DNA of 37,349 nt. Origin: Acidimicrobiia bacterium (lineage in GTDB: Bacteria; Actinomycetota; Acidimicrobiia; Acidimicrobiales; Bin134). Each line of letters begins with the position of its first letter. Position 1 is the stretch's first letter. Under the pieces are notes generated by a model. That model worked only from the letters and a program-made list of their open reading frames with translations, did no database searches and had not been told where the DNA came from. Positions 8,801 through 14,253 of the stretch are shown here, in pieces. Made by a program: the position numbers and the translations under genes. Location of the stretch: the NCBI GenBank assembly GCA_022821445.1, contig JAJEDQ010000056.1, forward strand, positions 1 to 37,349. Reading direction: 5' to 3'.

Positions 8801-9434
8801 TGATTTGGCGGGCCAGCTTGATCAATTCTGGGTTGGTGCGAATCTGCGCGTCGATGCCGTGGTCTTGGATCTCCACGAACAGGTTGTCCTTCCCGAAGAT
8901 GTCCTGGAGGCGGGCCGCCTTGGCCACGGCGTCGTCGTAGTCGTCGCGCAGCAGGGCCTGGAGAACGTGGCCGCCCAGACAGCCGGTGGAGCAGATCAGC
9001 CCCTCGCTGTGCTCGGCCAGCAGCTCCCAATCCAGCCGGGGCTTGTAGTAGTAGCCCTCGAGGAAGGCCCGGCTGGAAAGCTGGATGAGGTTCTTGTAGC
9101 CGGCGTTGTTCTCGGCCAACAGCGTGAGGTGGTAGTAGAGCTTCTGGCCTCCCTCAGTGCTTCCCCCGCTGTCGTCGAGCTTGCCCCGCCGGGCGGGCCG
9201 CTCGCTCCTGGTTTCGTGGGCCATGTAGGCCTCGGTGCCGATTACCGGCTTGATCCCCTCGGAGCGGCACGTCTTGTAGAAGTCGACAACCCCGTACATA
9301 TTGCCGTGGTCGGTCATACCCAGCGCGGGCTGTCCGTCGGCGGCGGCCGCCTCGACCAGCTCGCTCACTCGGGAGGCACCGTCGAGGATGGAGTACTCGG
9401 TGTGGACGTGGAGGTGGGTGAAGGAACTGGACAC
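5898..9434 (-). CDS. dnaE: DNA polymerase III alpha subunit
   Basis: The 1178-residue replicative polymerase, full length for the DnaE1 class. The PHP domain opens with HLHVHTEYS (residues 8-16). The palm carries GPGRGSAAG (372-380) and the catalytic PDIDMDF (412-418). An OB-fold domain lies near residues 1010-1090. Many PHP metal-binding residues (HLHVH, TDHG) are retained, so proofreading or pyrophosphatase-like activity in the PHP domain is possible. No intein or frameshift is visible. The start is GTG at 9434 with AGGAG close upstream. The upstream region holds a perfect palindrome and DnaA-box-like sites (separate entries). The neighbour upstream is the proteasome-activator gene. Confidence 0.96.
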   Translation of the reverse strand: MSSSFTHLHVHTEYSILDGASRVSELVEAAAADGQPALGMTDHGNMYGVVDFYKTCRSEGIKPVIGTEAYMAHETRSERPARRGKLDDSGGSTEGGQKLYYHLTLLAENNAGYKNLIQLSSRAFLEGYYYKPRLDWELLAEHSEGLICSTGCLGGHVLQALLRDDYDDAVAKAARLQDIFGKDNLFVEIQDHGIDAQIRTNPELIKLARQINAPLLATNDSHYTHRHDAEAHDALLCVQTGSLVSDTDRLKFDGSEHYLKTAAEMRHVFSDLIPACDNTLLIAERANVEIEFGKPQLPDFPIPDEYENADEYLQALTLKGAEARWGSPLSDEAADRLAYELKVISDMGFSSYFLITWDLIRYARERGIRVGPGRGSAAGCAVAYSLQITDLDPIRYDLLFERFLNPSRVSMPDIDMDFDSRYRDEIIRYVSHKYGEDHVAQIITFSTIKARAAVRDSARVLNYPYALGDKLAKAMPPLVLGRDTPLWACLEKSDEHADGYKAAAELREMCESDEDARRVVDVARGLEGLRRQDSIHAAAVVITKDPLTEHLPIQRKASSGQSYEDAPIVTQYEMHAVEDLGLLKMDFLGLRNLDVIEDTVGLIKQSRGVDIDIDNVPLDDAATYEMLVRGETIGIFQLESGPMRSLIRSLKPTCFDDVAALVALYRPGPMAANMHNDYADRKNDRKPVQVFHEDAADILSDTYGLMIYQESVMRVAQKFAGYTLAEADNLRKACGKKDRALMAKERDSFVAGCEKSGYGEELGTELFDIIEQFADYAFNKSHSYGYGLISYQCSFLKANYPVEYMAALLTSVKSKLEKAAVYLAECRQRGIEVALPDVNRSQSDFAAIGSDRGEQSISFGLSAIRNVGEGAAQMILDEREKNGPYSDFHDFCQRVDPMVLNKGTVEALIKGGGFDSLGHPRQGLLNVFEPIVRRGIQQQREREQGVMSLFDEGGADAFQDDIEIPDTEFDKSRRLAAEREMLGLYVSDHPIMGMEGVLARKTTHRIDHLAEAEDGASVKVGGVVSNFRKRWTRKGDQMASFDLEDMYGTMEVTLFPRAMEEHGHKIEDDLVVVLEGRLDQRDEDPNLICYGVEPVRADWANGLGPLKVNINTQKLTVDRIDTLKSIFASHPGKSEVVLMLGDDKGIKLSSDYGVDTGSGLIGLLREELGSNAIAVQPD

Positions 9435-9442
9435 AGCACTCC

Positions 9443-9451
9443 TGTGGACAA
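9443..9451 (-). promoter_or_regulatory. DnaA-box-like site before dnaE
   Basis: On the minus strand this reads TTGTCCACA, the consensus DnaA box of actinobacteria. It ends nine bases before the dnaE GTG and abuts its AGGAG ribosome site. Binding is inferred from the match only. Confidence 0.45.
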
Positions 9452-9464
9452 TCTGTGGCTGGGT

Positions 9465-9473
9465 TGTGGAAAA
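9465..9473 (-). promoter_or_regulatory. Second, weaker DnaA-box-like site
   Basis: On the minus strand this reads TTTTCCACA, two mismatches from the usual TTATCCACA/TTGTCCACA. It lies 13 bases from the first box and overlaps the edge of the palindrome by three bases. Confidence 0.3.
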
Positions 9474-9490
9474 CTACAGCTCTGTAGTTT
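9471..9490. promoter_or_regulatory. Perfect 20-bp palindrome upstream of dnaE
   Basis: AAACTACAG and CTGTAGTTT arms flank a two-base centre. The spacing and symmetry suit a dimeric repressor. It does not match the actinobacterial LexA box (GAAC-N4-GTTC). The region 9491-9563 beyond it shows no gene. Confidence 0.5.
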
Positions 9491-9563
9491 CTGACCATAC
9501 CAAGACGGGAGAGCCCATGCTCGCCGCCCGAGAATTCCCGCGTTTTCCCTGGTTGTTGAACTT

Positions 9564-10067
9564 CTAGAGATATGTTCCCGGTGCTTTGTCGTGCGGGAGG
9601 CGGTCGGCGCCGGGGGGAAGTTCGGCGCGGATGTTGGCCAGCTGCTGCTGCGCCGACACCTGTTGGGCGAACAGAGCAGCCTGGATGCCTTGGATGAGGC
9701 CCTCCAGCCAGCCCACCAGCTGGGCCTTCGCCACCTGGAGCTCGGCTTGGCTGGGAGGGTGGTCTTCGGGGAAGGGCAGGATCAGGCGGTCGAGCTCCTC
9801 ATTGAGGTCGGGCGACAGCGCGGAGCCCAGCTCCTCGATCGAGGTCTCGTAGATCTCTCTCAGCCGGTCGCGGCTGGATTCGTCGAGGGAGGCATCGCGC
9901 ACCTCGTCCAAGAGCTGCTTCATCATCGTGCCCACCCTCATGACCTTGGCCGGCTGCTCGATGGCCTCACGGGCCGATGCAAGCCCCGCCGGGTCGCCGT
10001 CGACGGGCGGCGTCTCGTGGACGATCTCCGCAGGCTCTGCCGATGCCGGCTGACCGGTGTTTGACAT
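9564..10067 (-). CDS. bpa: Bacterial proteasome activator (Bpa/PafE family)
   Basis: A 167-residue member of the DUF2587/Bpa family. The conserved core VMRVGTMMKQLLDEVRDA, the LSPDLNEELDRL helix and the QLVGWLEGLIQGIQAALFAQQ helix are all present. The protein ends in GTYL, matching the C-terminal GQYL-type tail with which mycobacterial Bpa docks into the 20S proteasome alpha-ring pockets. The known role is an ATP-independent ring that opens the proteasome gate for unfolded proteins. I place the start at the ATG giving MSNTGQ. The track's longer ORF runs through a duplicated leader. The presence of this gene implies that the organism has a 20S proteasome encoded elsewhere. Confidence 0.92.
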   Translation of the reverse strand: MSNTGQPASAEPAEIVHETPPVDGDPAGLASAREAIEQPAKVMRVGTMMKQLLDEVRDASLDESSRDRLREIYETSIEELGSALSPDLNEELDRLILPFPEDHPPSQAELQVAKAQLVGWLEGLIQGIQAALFAQQVSAQQQLANIRAELPPGADRLPHDKAPGTYL

Positions 10068-10126
10068 GGCTGGAAACCTACCCTCTGGCCAACTGACCGG
10101 TGTCTGACATGGCTGGAAATTTACCC
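10050..10126 (-). repeat. 34-bp direct repeat containing the bpa start codon
   Basis: Copies at 10050-10083 and 10093-10126 share about 31 of 34 bases and are offset by 43 bp. Each contains an ATG followed by codons for MS(N/D)TGQ. The inner copy starts bpa. The outer copy starts a mini-ORF in a different frame. Confidence 0.85.
10078..10110 (-). CDS. Possible upstream mini-ORF MSDTGQLARG before bpa
   Basis: The upstream copy of the duplicated bpa start region opens with ATG and ends at TAG after ten codons, 11 bases before the real bpa ATG. The peptide's first residues copy the Bpa N-terminus. If the context around the outer ATG is as good as that of the inner one, ribosomes should translate it. 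It could be a decoy or regulatory leader, or simply debris from a tandem duplication. Confidence 0.3.
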   Translation of the reverse strand: MSDTGQLARG

Positions 10127-10152
10127 GCCCATCGGCGATTTCGGGCACATCC

Positions 10153-11340
10153 TCAGGCGCGGGTGCCGAACGCGGCCAGGCAGGGAACCAACATCTCCGC
10201 CGATGTCAGCGAGCCATGGCGGCCCAGCAGCTCGAACGTGGGCCGGCCCCCTCCCCCGGTTTGGCTCTGAGGCACGGGCTTGGGCTCCACGAAGGCCACC
10301 GGGTCGCAGGGCACCAGGGCCACGTCGCCCATCCGAGAACGGGCCTCCGGGCTCATATGGGGGCCGAACCAGCCCTCGTCCAGCATCTGCTGGCGGTTTA
10401 CCACCAGGCCATGGCGGCCATAGCGCTCGGCAGCCGCGTCCAGTAGCTCGCCGGCTCTTCCGGGACGGGCGTGGAGCCAGCGGAATCGAGCCTCTCCCGA
10501 GGTGACCGCGGTGAGGGCGAGAACGTCGCGGGCCAGCTCCACCTTGTTGTCGCCCACCATGACTTGACCGTGGTCGGACACCACCAGCAGCGCCGCCTCT
10601 GGGGGCAGCACGGCCAGGATCTGTGCCACCAGGCGGTCGACTTCTGCGAACTCGGCGTCCAAGTAGGGGCCGAACCCGTACTCGTGAGCAATCCGGTCGG
10701 GCCCGTCGTAGTAGGCGTAAACGAGCGGCTCACCCCCCTCCACTAGCTTCTGCACTTCTACGGCGATGGAGCTGGTCAGCTTGTACCCCCTGTGGTCCAC
10801 CCCGTCGAGATGGGCCCGGGTGAAGCCAGTACCCCGGAATTCGCTGCGGCCCACTGCCGGCACCCGGCGCCCGAAGAAGGCGGGCAGGTTTTGGACCTGC
10901 TCGGGAACGAGGGACTTGCGGGCATCAGACGGTTTGGCGCCCGCAGTCCACCGCAGGGCGTTGAGCACCTGCCCCTGGATGTAGATCTGGTAACCGATCA
11001 GGCCGTGCTCGCCTGGCGTCGCCCCGGTGACCAGCGACGTCAGGGCCGTGGTAGTAGTGGTCGGGGCCACCGTGGTGATGGGACCTCCCTCCATGGCCGA
11101 CATCACCGGCGTCAGCTCGGCCCGGTCTTGGAGCTGCTCCCACCCCATCCCATCGATCAGCAACAGCACCACTGCCTTGGCCTCACGGATTGGATCGGGA
11201 AGCCACTGGGCGGCATCGGGCGGGCCGAGCAGGGCCGGCACCACATTGCTCAGGCAAGACTCCCTGTAGTCGGGCAGCACCGGAAAGCCGGTGATCCCAC
11301 CGCTGGCTGCTGGGGTGCTGTGCTGGCTTGGGCTTCCCAT
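10153..11340 (-). CDS. Alkaline-phosphatase-superfamily phosphodiesterase/pyrophosphatase
   Basis: A 395-residue type I phosphodiesterase/nucleotide pyrophosphatase-like protein. Metal and catalytic segments are visible in order: LLLIDGMGW (near 60-67), APTTTTTALTSLVTG with the candidate threonine nucleophile (near 92-100), YYDGPDRIAHEYG, and VVSDHG. These form the two-metal site of the superfamily. No signal peptide is evident, so it is probably cytoplasmic. The substrate (nucleotide, phosphodiester or phosphonate) cannot be deduced. It is transcribed divergently from the Rrf2 regulator and precedes bpa by 85 bases. Confidence 0.85.
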   Translation of the reverse strand: MGSPSQHSTPAASGGITGFPVLPDYRESCLSNVVPALLGPPDAAQWLPDPIREAKAVVLLLIDGMGWEQLQDRAELTPVMSAMEGGPITTVAPTTTTTALTSLVTGATPGEHGLIGYQIYIQGQVLNALRWTAGAKPSDARKSLVPEQVQNLPAFFGRRVPAVGRSEFRGTGFTRAHLDGVDHRGYKLTSSIAVEVQKLVEGGEPLVYAYYDGPDRIAHEYGFGPYLDAEFAEVDRLVAQILAVLPPEAALLVVSDHGQVMVGDNKVELARDVLALTAVTSGEARFRWLHARPGRAGELLDAAAERYGRHGLVVNRQQMLDEGWFGPHMSPEARSRMGDVALVPCDPVAFVEPKPVPQSQTGGGGRPTFELLGRHGSLTSAEMLVPCLAAFGTRA

Positions 11341-11349
11341 CCGGCCTTC

Positions 11350-11355
11350 AAACTA
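11350..11355 (-). promoter_or_regulatory. Putative -10 element TAGTTT of the phosphodiesterase gene
   Basis: TAGTTT lies nine bases upstream of the ATG at 11340, leaving room for only a leader of a few bases. An AAGG is also present. No convincing -35 is visible. Confidence 0.35.
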
Positions 11356-11386
11356 TCGGCTCAACCATGCGGAGAAGATTGAGAAG

Positions 11387-11392
11387 TAGTGT
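11387..11392 (+). promoter_or_regulatory. Putative -10 element TAGTGT of the Rrf2 gene (leaderless)
   Basis: TAGTGT ends eight bases before the GTG start and no ribosome site is present, which suggests a leaderless mRNA. Just upstream GAGAAG occurs twice three bases apart (GAGAAGATTGAGAAG), a possible operator half-site pair. Confidence 0.45.
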
Positions 11393-11400
11393 GATGGCTC

Positions 11401-11844
11401 GTGAGGGTGTCGACTCGAGGTGACTACGCCAGCCGGGCGCTGCTGTCTCTTGCCCTGCACCCCGACGAGTCCGGTCCCACCTCGGCCCGGGACATTGCCG
11501 AGCGCACCGGACTCCCTCAGCCCTATCTGGAGCAGATCCTCCAAGCGCTGAAGGGCGCCGGCCTGGTGCGCTCCAAACGGGGTGCGGGGGGTGGCTACGC
11601 CTTGGCCCGACCGGCCTCCGAGATCAAGTTGAGCGAGATAGTGAGCGCGGTGGACGTGCCCATTGTGCTGGGCGACTTCGGCCAGCCCCATAGTGACGGT
11701 GCCTGCGATCACGAGGGCCAATGCGTGCTGCTGGCCATCTGGACCCACGTGGGCGACATCATGCACGACCTGCTGAGCGATTACTCCCTGGACGACATTG
11801 CCAAAGCGGCACGCGGCCTCCTCCCCTGGCCGGGATCAGACTGA
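11401..11844 (+). CDS. Rrf2-family transcriptional regulator
   Basis: A 147-residue Rrf2 protein. The N-terminus MRVSTRGDYASRALLSLA and the winged helix with TSARDIAERTGLPQPYLEQILQAL and GAGGGYALARP are diagnostic. Iron-sulfur sensing members use three clustered cysteines. Here only C102 and C108 are present, so cluster ligation would need another residue type. The GTG start fits the family N-terminus. The gene is divergent from the phosphodiesterase gene and convergent with rluD. It probably represses itself or the divergent gene. The signal (Fe-S, redox or nitric oxide) is unknown. Confidence 0.9.
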   Translation: MRVSTRGDYASRALLSLALHPDESGPTSARDIAERTGLPQPYLEQILQALKGAGLVRSKRGAGGGYALARPASEIKLSEIVSAVDVPIVLGDFGQPHSDGACDHEGQCVLLAIWTHVGDIMHDLLSDYSLDDIAKAARGLLPWPGSD

Positions 11845-11865
11845 CTCAAGTTCGATTGAATCTGG

Positions 11866-12819
11866 CTACCCGCAGAGAAACCGGTAGAGGCGGGAGAAGT
11901 CTTCAGGGGGATCCACCTGAAATCCGAGCTGCTCGCCCGTGTCTGGGTGGGCAAAACCCAGGGTGTGGGCATGAAGGAGGGGGCGGTTGATGCCGGGGGC
12001 ATCGGGGCCGCCGTATAGGTCGTCACCCAGAACCGAGTGGCCGATGGCAGCCAGGTGAACCCTGATCTGATGGGTGCGCCCGGTTTCCAGTTGCAGCTCC
12101 AGGCGGGCAGCGTCGAACAGCACCGACTCTTCAGATGGCTCGGTGGGGGCGGGCATGCGAGCGGTTACCTGGTAGTGGGTGCGGGCCGGCCGGCCGGCGG
12201 CGGTCACCGCCATCTTGATGGGATGGCGAGTGGAGCGTCCCACGGGGGCGTCGATCACCCCCCGGTCATCGGCCGGCATCCCGCTCACCAGGGCCACATA
12301 GCCCCGATGCACCTCCCGCCGGCCCAGCGCGGCGGTGAGGGCCTCGTAGCTGCGCTGGGTGCGGGCCACCATCAGCAGCCCTGAAGTGCCTCGGTCGAGC
12401 CGGTGGACAATGCCGGGGCGCTCCGGCTCTCCCACGCCGGCGATCTCGGGAAATCGGGCCAGCAAGCCGTTAACCATCGTCCCCGCCGCGTGGCCCGATC
12501 CAGGATGCACCACCAGATCGGCCGGTTTGCTCACCACGATCACGCATTCATCGGCATGGACCACGTTCAACTCCACCCCGGGATCGGGCCCTGGAGGCGG
12601 CTGCCCCATGGCCGGTGTCTCGGAAAGCCAGATCTGGTCCCCCGCCACCAGCCGCTGCGACCGGGTTGCCGCCGGAATGCCGTTGACTTCTACTTTCTGC
12701 TGGTCGATCAACCGGGCGGCCTCGGCCCGGCTGCACTCCCAGACCAGCGCCACCACTCGGTCGAGGCGCTCGCCGGTCAACGCGTCGGGAACAACCTCGT
12801 CAGTGCCCATCGGGCTCAT
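11866..12819 (-). CDS. rluD: RluA/RluD-family pseudouridine synthase
   Basis: A 317-residue enzyme with an N-terminal S4 RNA-binding domain (GERLDRVVAL to about residue 70) and an RluA catalytic domain. The catalytic aspartate is in HRLDRGTSG, and the late ETGRTHQIRVHLAAIGHSVLGDDLYGG segment is intact. Homologues isomerise uridines in 23S rRNA. The track's ORF runs on to 13005 through a tandem repeat. I chose the ATG at 12819, which has GGAG six bases upstream; the ATG at 12810 is an alternative. It overlaps the 3' end of lspA by 20 bases. The order lspA-rluD is common in actinobacteria. Confidence 0.92.
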   Translation of the reverse strand: MSPMGTDEVVPDALTGERLDRVVALVWECSRAEAARLIDQQKVEVNGIPAATRSQRLVAGDQIWLSETPAMGQPPPGPDPGVELNVVHADECVIVVSKPADLVVHPGSGHAAGTMVNGLLARFPEIAGVGEPERPGIVHRLDRGTSGLLMVARTQRSYEALTAALGRREVHRGYVALVSGMPADDRGVIDAPVGRSTRHPIKMAVTAAGRPARTHYQVTARMPAPTEPSEESVLFDAARLELQLETGRTHQIRVHLAAIGHSVLGDDLYGGPDAPGINRPLLHAHTLGFAHPDTGEQLGFQVDPPEDFSRLYRFLCG

Positions 12820-13489
12820 CGGACTCTCCGAAGCCGCCGGGCTCTCCGGGCTGATCTGGCTCTCCGAAGCCGCCGGGCTCTCCGGGCTGATCTGGCTCTG
12901 CGAAGCCGCCGGGCTCTCCGGGCTGATCGGACTCAGCGAACCCACCGGGCCCTCGCTGCTCATCAGCCTCATCAACAGCTTGGGTTTGGCGGTAGCGGGG
13001 GGCAATCAGCACCAGGATGATCCCGGCCATCACGATGGCGGAGTCAGCCGCGTTGAACACCGGCCACCACTGGAGATCGATGAAGTCGACCACGGCCCCG
13101 CCCAGAAACCCGTCACCGGCCCGTACCGCCCTGTCGGCCAGATTGCCGATGGCGCCGCCCAGCACCATGCCCTGAAGCACCGGCGGCATCGACAGCCGGC
13201 GACCCCCCCAACTGGCCCATGCCACCACGATCACAAACAACAGGGCCACCACGGCGATCACGGTGTCCCAGTCTTGGGCCAGGCCGAAGGCGGCTCCGGT
13301 GTTGTAAACCAAATTGAGCCGCAGCGTCCACACCAGATCGATGGTCCGGTTTTCCAACGTCTCCAGCGCCCACCACTTGGTTAGCTGGTCGATGGCGACT
13401 ACTAGCCCAGCCACCCCCAGAAATATCTGGTTGTGGCGACGACGAGACCGGCGATCTTCGTCAATCGAAGCAGCTATCTCAGAATCCAC
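12800..13489 (-). CDS. lspA: Lipoprotein signal peptidase with repetitive C-terminal tail
   Basis: Signal peptidase II, which cleaves lipidated prolipoproteins in the membrane. Four membrane segments and both catalytic aspartates are visible: D119 in GNLADR and D149 in FNAADSAI (numbering from the GTG at 13489). LspA is usually about 160-200 residues. Here the last 60 residues are a cytoplasmic acidic tail of 12-residue repeats such as GGFAEPDQPGEP. The start is uncertain: GTG at 13489 or ATG at 13531, both overlapping the end of the TraR/DksA-like gene. The 3' end overlaps rluD. Confidence 0.9.
   Translation of the reverse strand: MDSEIAASIDEDRRSRRRHNQIFLGVAGLVVAIDQLTKWWALETLENRTIDLVWTLRLNLVYNTGAAFGLAQDWDTVIAVVALLFVIVVAWASWGGRRLSMPPVLQGMVLGGAIGNLADRAVRAGDGFLGGAVVDFIDLQWWPVFNAADSAIVMAGIILVLIAPRYRQTQAVDEADEQRGPGGFAESDQPGEPGGFAEPDQPGEPGGFGEPDQPGEPGGFGESDEPDGH
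12822..12965 (-). repeat. 36-bp tandem repeat, about four units
   Basis: Units begin at 12822, 12858, 12894 and a degenerate one at 12930. The first three are nearly identical. Because 36 is a multiple of three, every frame stays open. The repeat encodes the lspA tail, and its last copy supplies the GGAG before the rluD start. Confidence 0.9.
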
Positions 13490-14099
13490 CGGCTTTGTGT
13501 TCAACCCGCTCCGCGGCCCACGGAATGGCATTCAGCCGCTGGCGGGGAATCGGCTTGCCCGACACCAGGCAGATGCCATAGGTGCCGCTATCGATCCGGG
13601 CCAACGCGGCGTCGATCTGGTCGACGGCCGCTCGGGCGTGAGCACTGAGGGCCAGATCCCGTTCCCGCTCCACCGCCAAGGTGTCTCCCTCACCCGACTC
13701 TTCGTCGAATTGGACATCGCCTGGCTCCCGCTCTTCCACCAGGGAATCGGCCTCGGCCTTGAGCCTGGTAGCCGAGGTGATGTAGCGGCTGCGCTCTTCC
13801 AAGAGCAGATCGCGCTGCTTGTCTAGATACTTCTTGTCGAACAGCGGCTTCTTGGCCGCGGACTTGGCGGCGGGCTTTTTGGCCGCGGGCTTAGCCGCCG
13901 GCTTGCTGGCAGTTTTGGCCGAGGACTTGGCCGCGGGCTTAGCCGCTGGCTTGCTGGCAGTTTTGGCCGAGGACTTGGCGGCGGGCTTTTTGGCCGCAGA
14001 TTTGGCCGCCGGCTTGCTCGCGGCCGACTTGGCGGTGGTAGCGGCCTTCTTTGCCGGCTTCTTGGCCGGAGGCTTGCGAGCGGTCTTCTTGGCGGTCAT
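13479..14099 (-). CDS. TraR/DksA-like protein with histone H1-like tail and degenerate zinc finger
   Basis: A 206-residue protein. Residues 1-85 are almost only lysine, alanine, proline and serine (KPAAK/SAKTASKPAA repeats), resembling histone H1 tails. Residues 88-175 form the coiled-coil of the TraR/DksA family. The C-terminal finger YGICLVSGKPIPRQRL keeps the fold signature but only one of the four zinc cysteines. DksA-family proteins bind RNA polymerase through the secondary channel. The tail suggests added DNA or polyanion binding. A similar gene between ileS and lspA is known in Streptomyces. It ends overlapping the lspA start and is divergent from ileS. Confidence 0.85.
   Translation of the reverse strand: MTAKKTARKPPAKKPAKKAATTAKSAASKPAAKSAAKKPAAKSSAKTASKPAAKPAAKSSAKTASKPAAKPAAKKPAAKSAAKKPLFDKKYLDKQRDLLLEERSRYITSATRLKAEADSLVEEREPGDVQFDEESGEGDTLAVERERDLALSAHARAAVDQIDAALARIDSGTYGICLVSGKPIPRQRLNAIPWAAERVEHKAGGF
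13883..13978 (-). repeat. 48-bp tandem duplication in the H1-like tail
   Basis: Two 48-bp copies (13883-13930 and 13931-13978), nearly identical, encode the 16-residue unit with AKSSAKTASKPAA. This shows recent expansion of the basic tail without breaking the frame. Confidence 0.9.
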
Positions 14100-14109
14100 T
14101 GCAGGCGGG

Positions 14110-14115
14110 AGTGTA
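14110..14115 (-). promoter_or_regulatory. Putative -10 element TACACT of the TraR/DksA-like gene
   Basis: TACACT lies ten bases upstream of the ATG at 14099 with no ribosome site between, the same arrangement as other stand-alone genes here. A GCC/GGC run lies upstream and no good -35 is seen. Confidence 0.35.
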
Positions 14116-14235
14116 GCCGCCGCCGCCGCCGATTACTGCCAATTGGCCTGAGAACGGCTTAACCCGGATGGCTACCAAATGGCGCAATCGGGTTGAGAGC
14201 GGCAAAACGATGTCTGGACCGGGATGGAAACGGGT

Positions 14236-14241
14236 TACTTT
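14236..14241 (+). promoter_or_regulatory. Putative -10 element TACTTT of ileS
   Basis: TACTTT ends twelve bases before the ATG at 14254, giving an expected leader of about six bases. CTGGAC sits 17 bases upstream as a weak -35. If correct, the upstream ATG at 14224 would not be transcribed. No T-box leader is present. Confidence 0.4.
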
Positions 14242-14253
14242 TGTTTTACCAGT

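Noticed and set aside
9443-9473. Chromosomal origin (oriC) before dnaE
   Set aside because: Only two DnaA-box-like sites are present, with no AT-rich unwinding element and no dnaA or dnaN nearby. A regulatory role fits better.
7947-9494. 515-residue plus-strand ORF opposite dnaE
   Set aside because: It is the antisense shadow of a fully supported dnaE frame. It has no family motifs, and the other long plus-strand ORFs in the dcw region (for example 28355-29650 and 30367-31524) are rejected for the same reason.
12820-13005. N-terminal extension of rluD (repeats of SPISPESPAAS)
   Set aside because: It is the alternative-frame reading of the lspA tail repeat. The conserved RluD start and a suitable GGAG site support 12819.
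13819-14151. Plus-strand 110-residue hydrophobic ORF (LAAGLLAVLAEDLAAG repeats)
   Set aside because: It is the antisense of the Lys/Ala-rich tail of the DksA-like gene, which automatically reads as Leu/Ala-rich. No ribosome site or family.
14100-14253. T-box leader upstream of ileS
   Set aside because: Actinobacterial ileS genes often carry a T-box. Here the gap is short, no AGGGUGGNACCGCG-like sequence is present, and a -10-like element lies next to the start.
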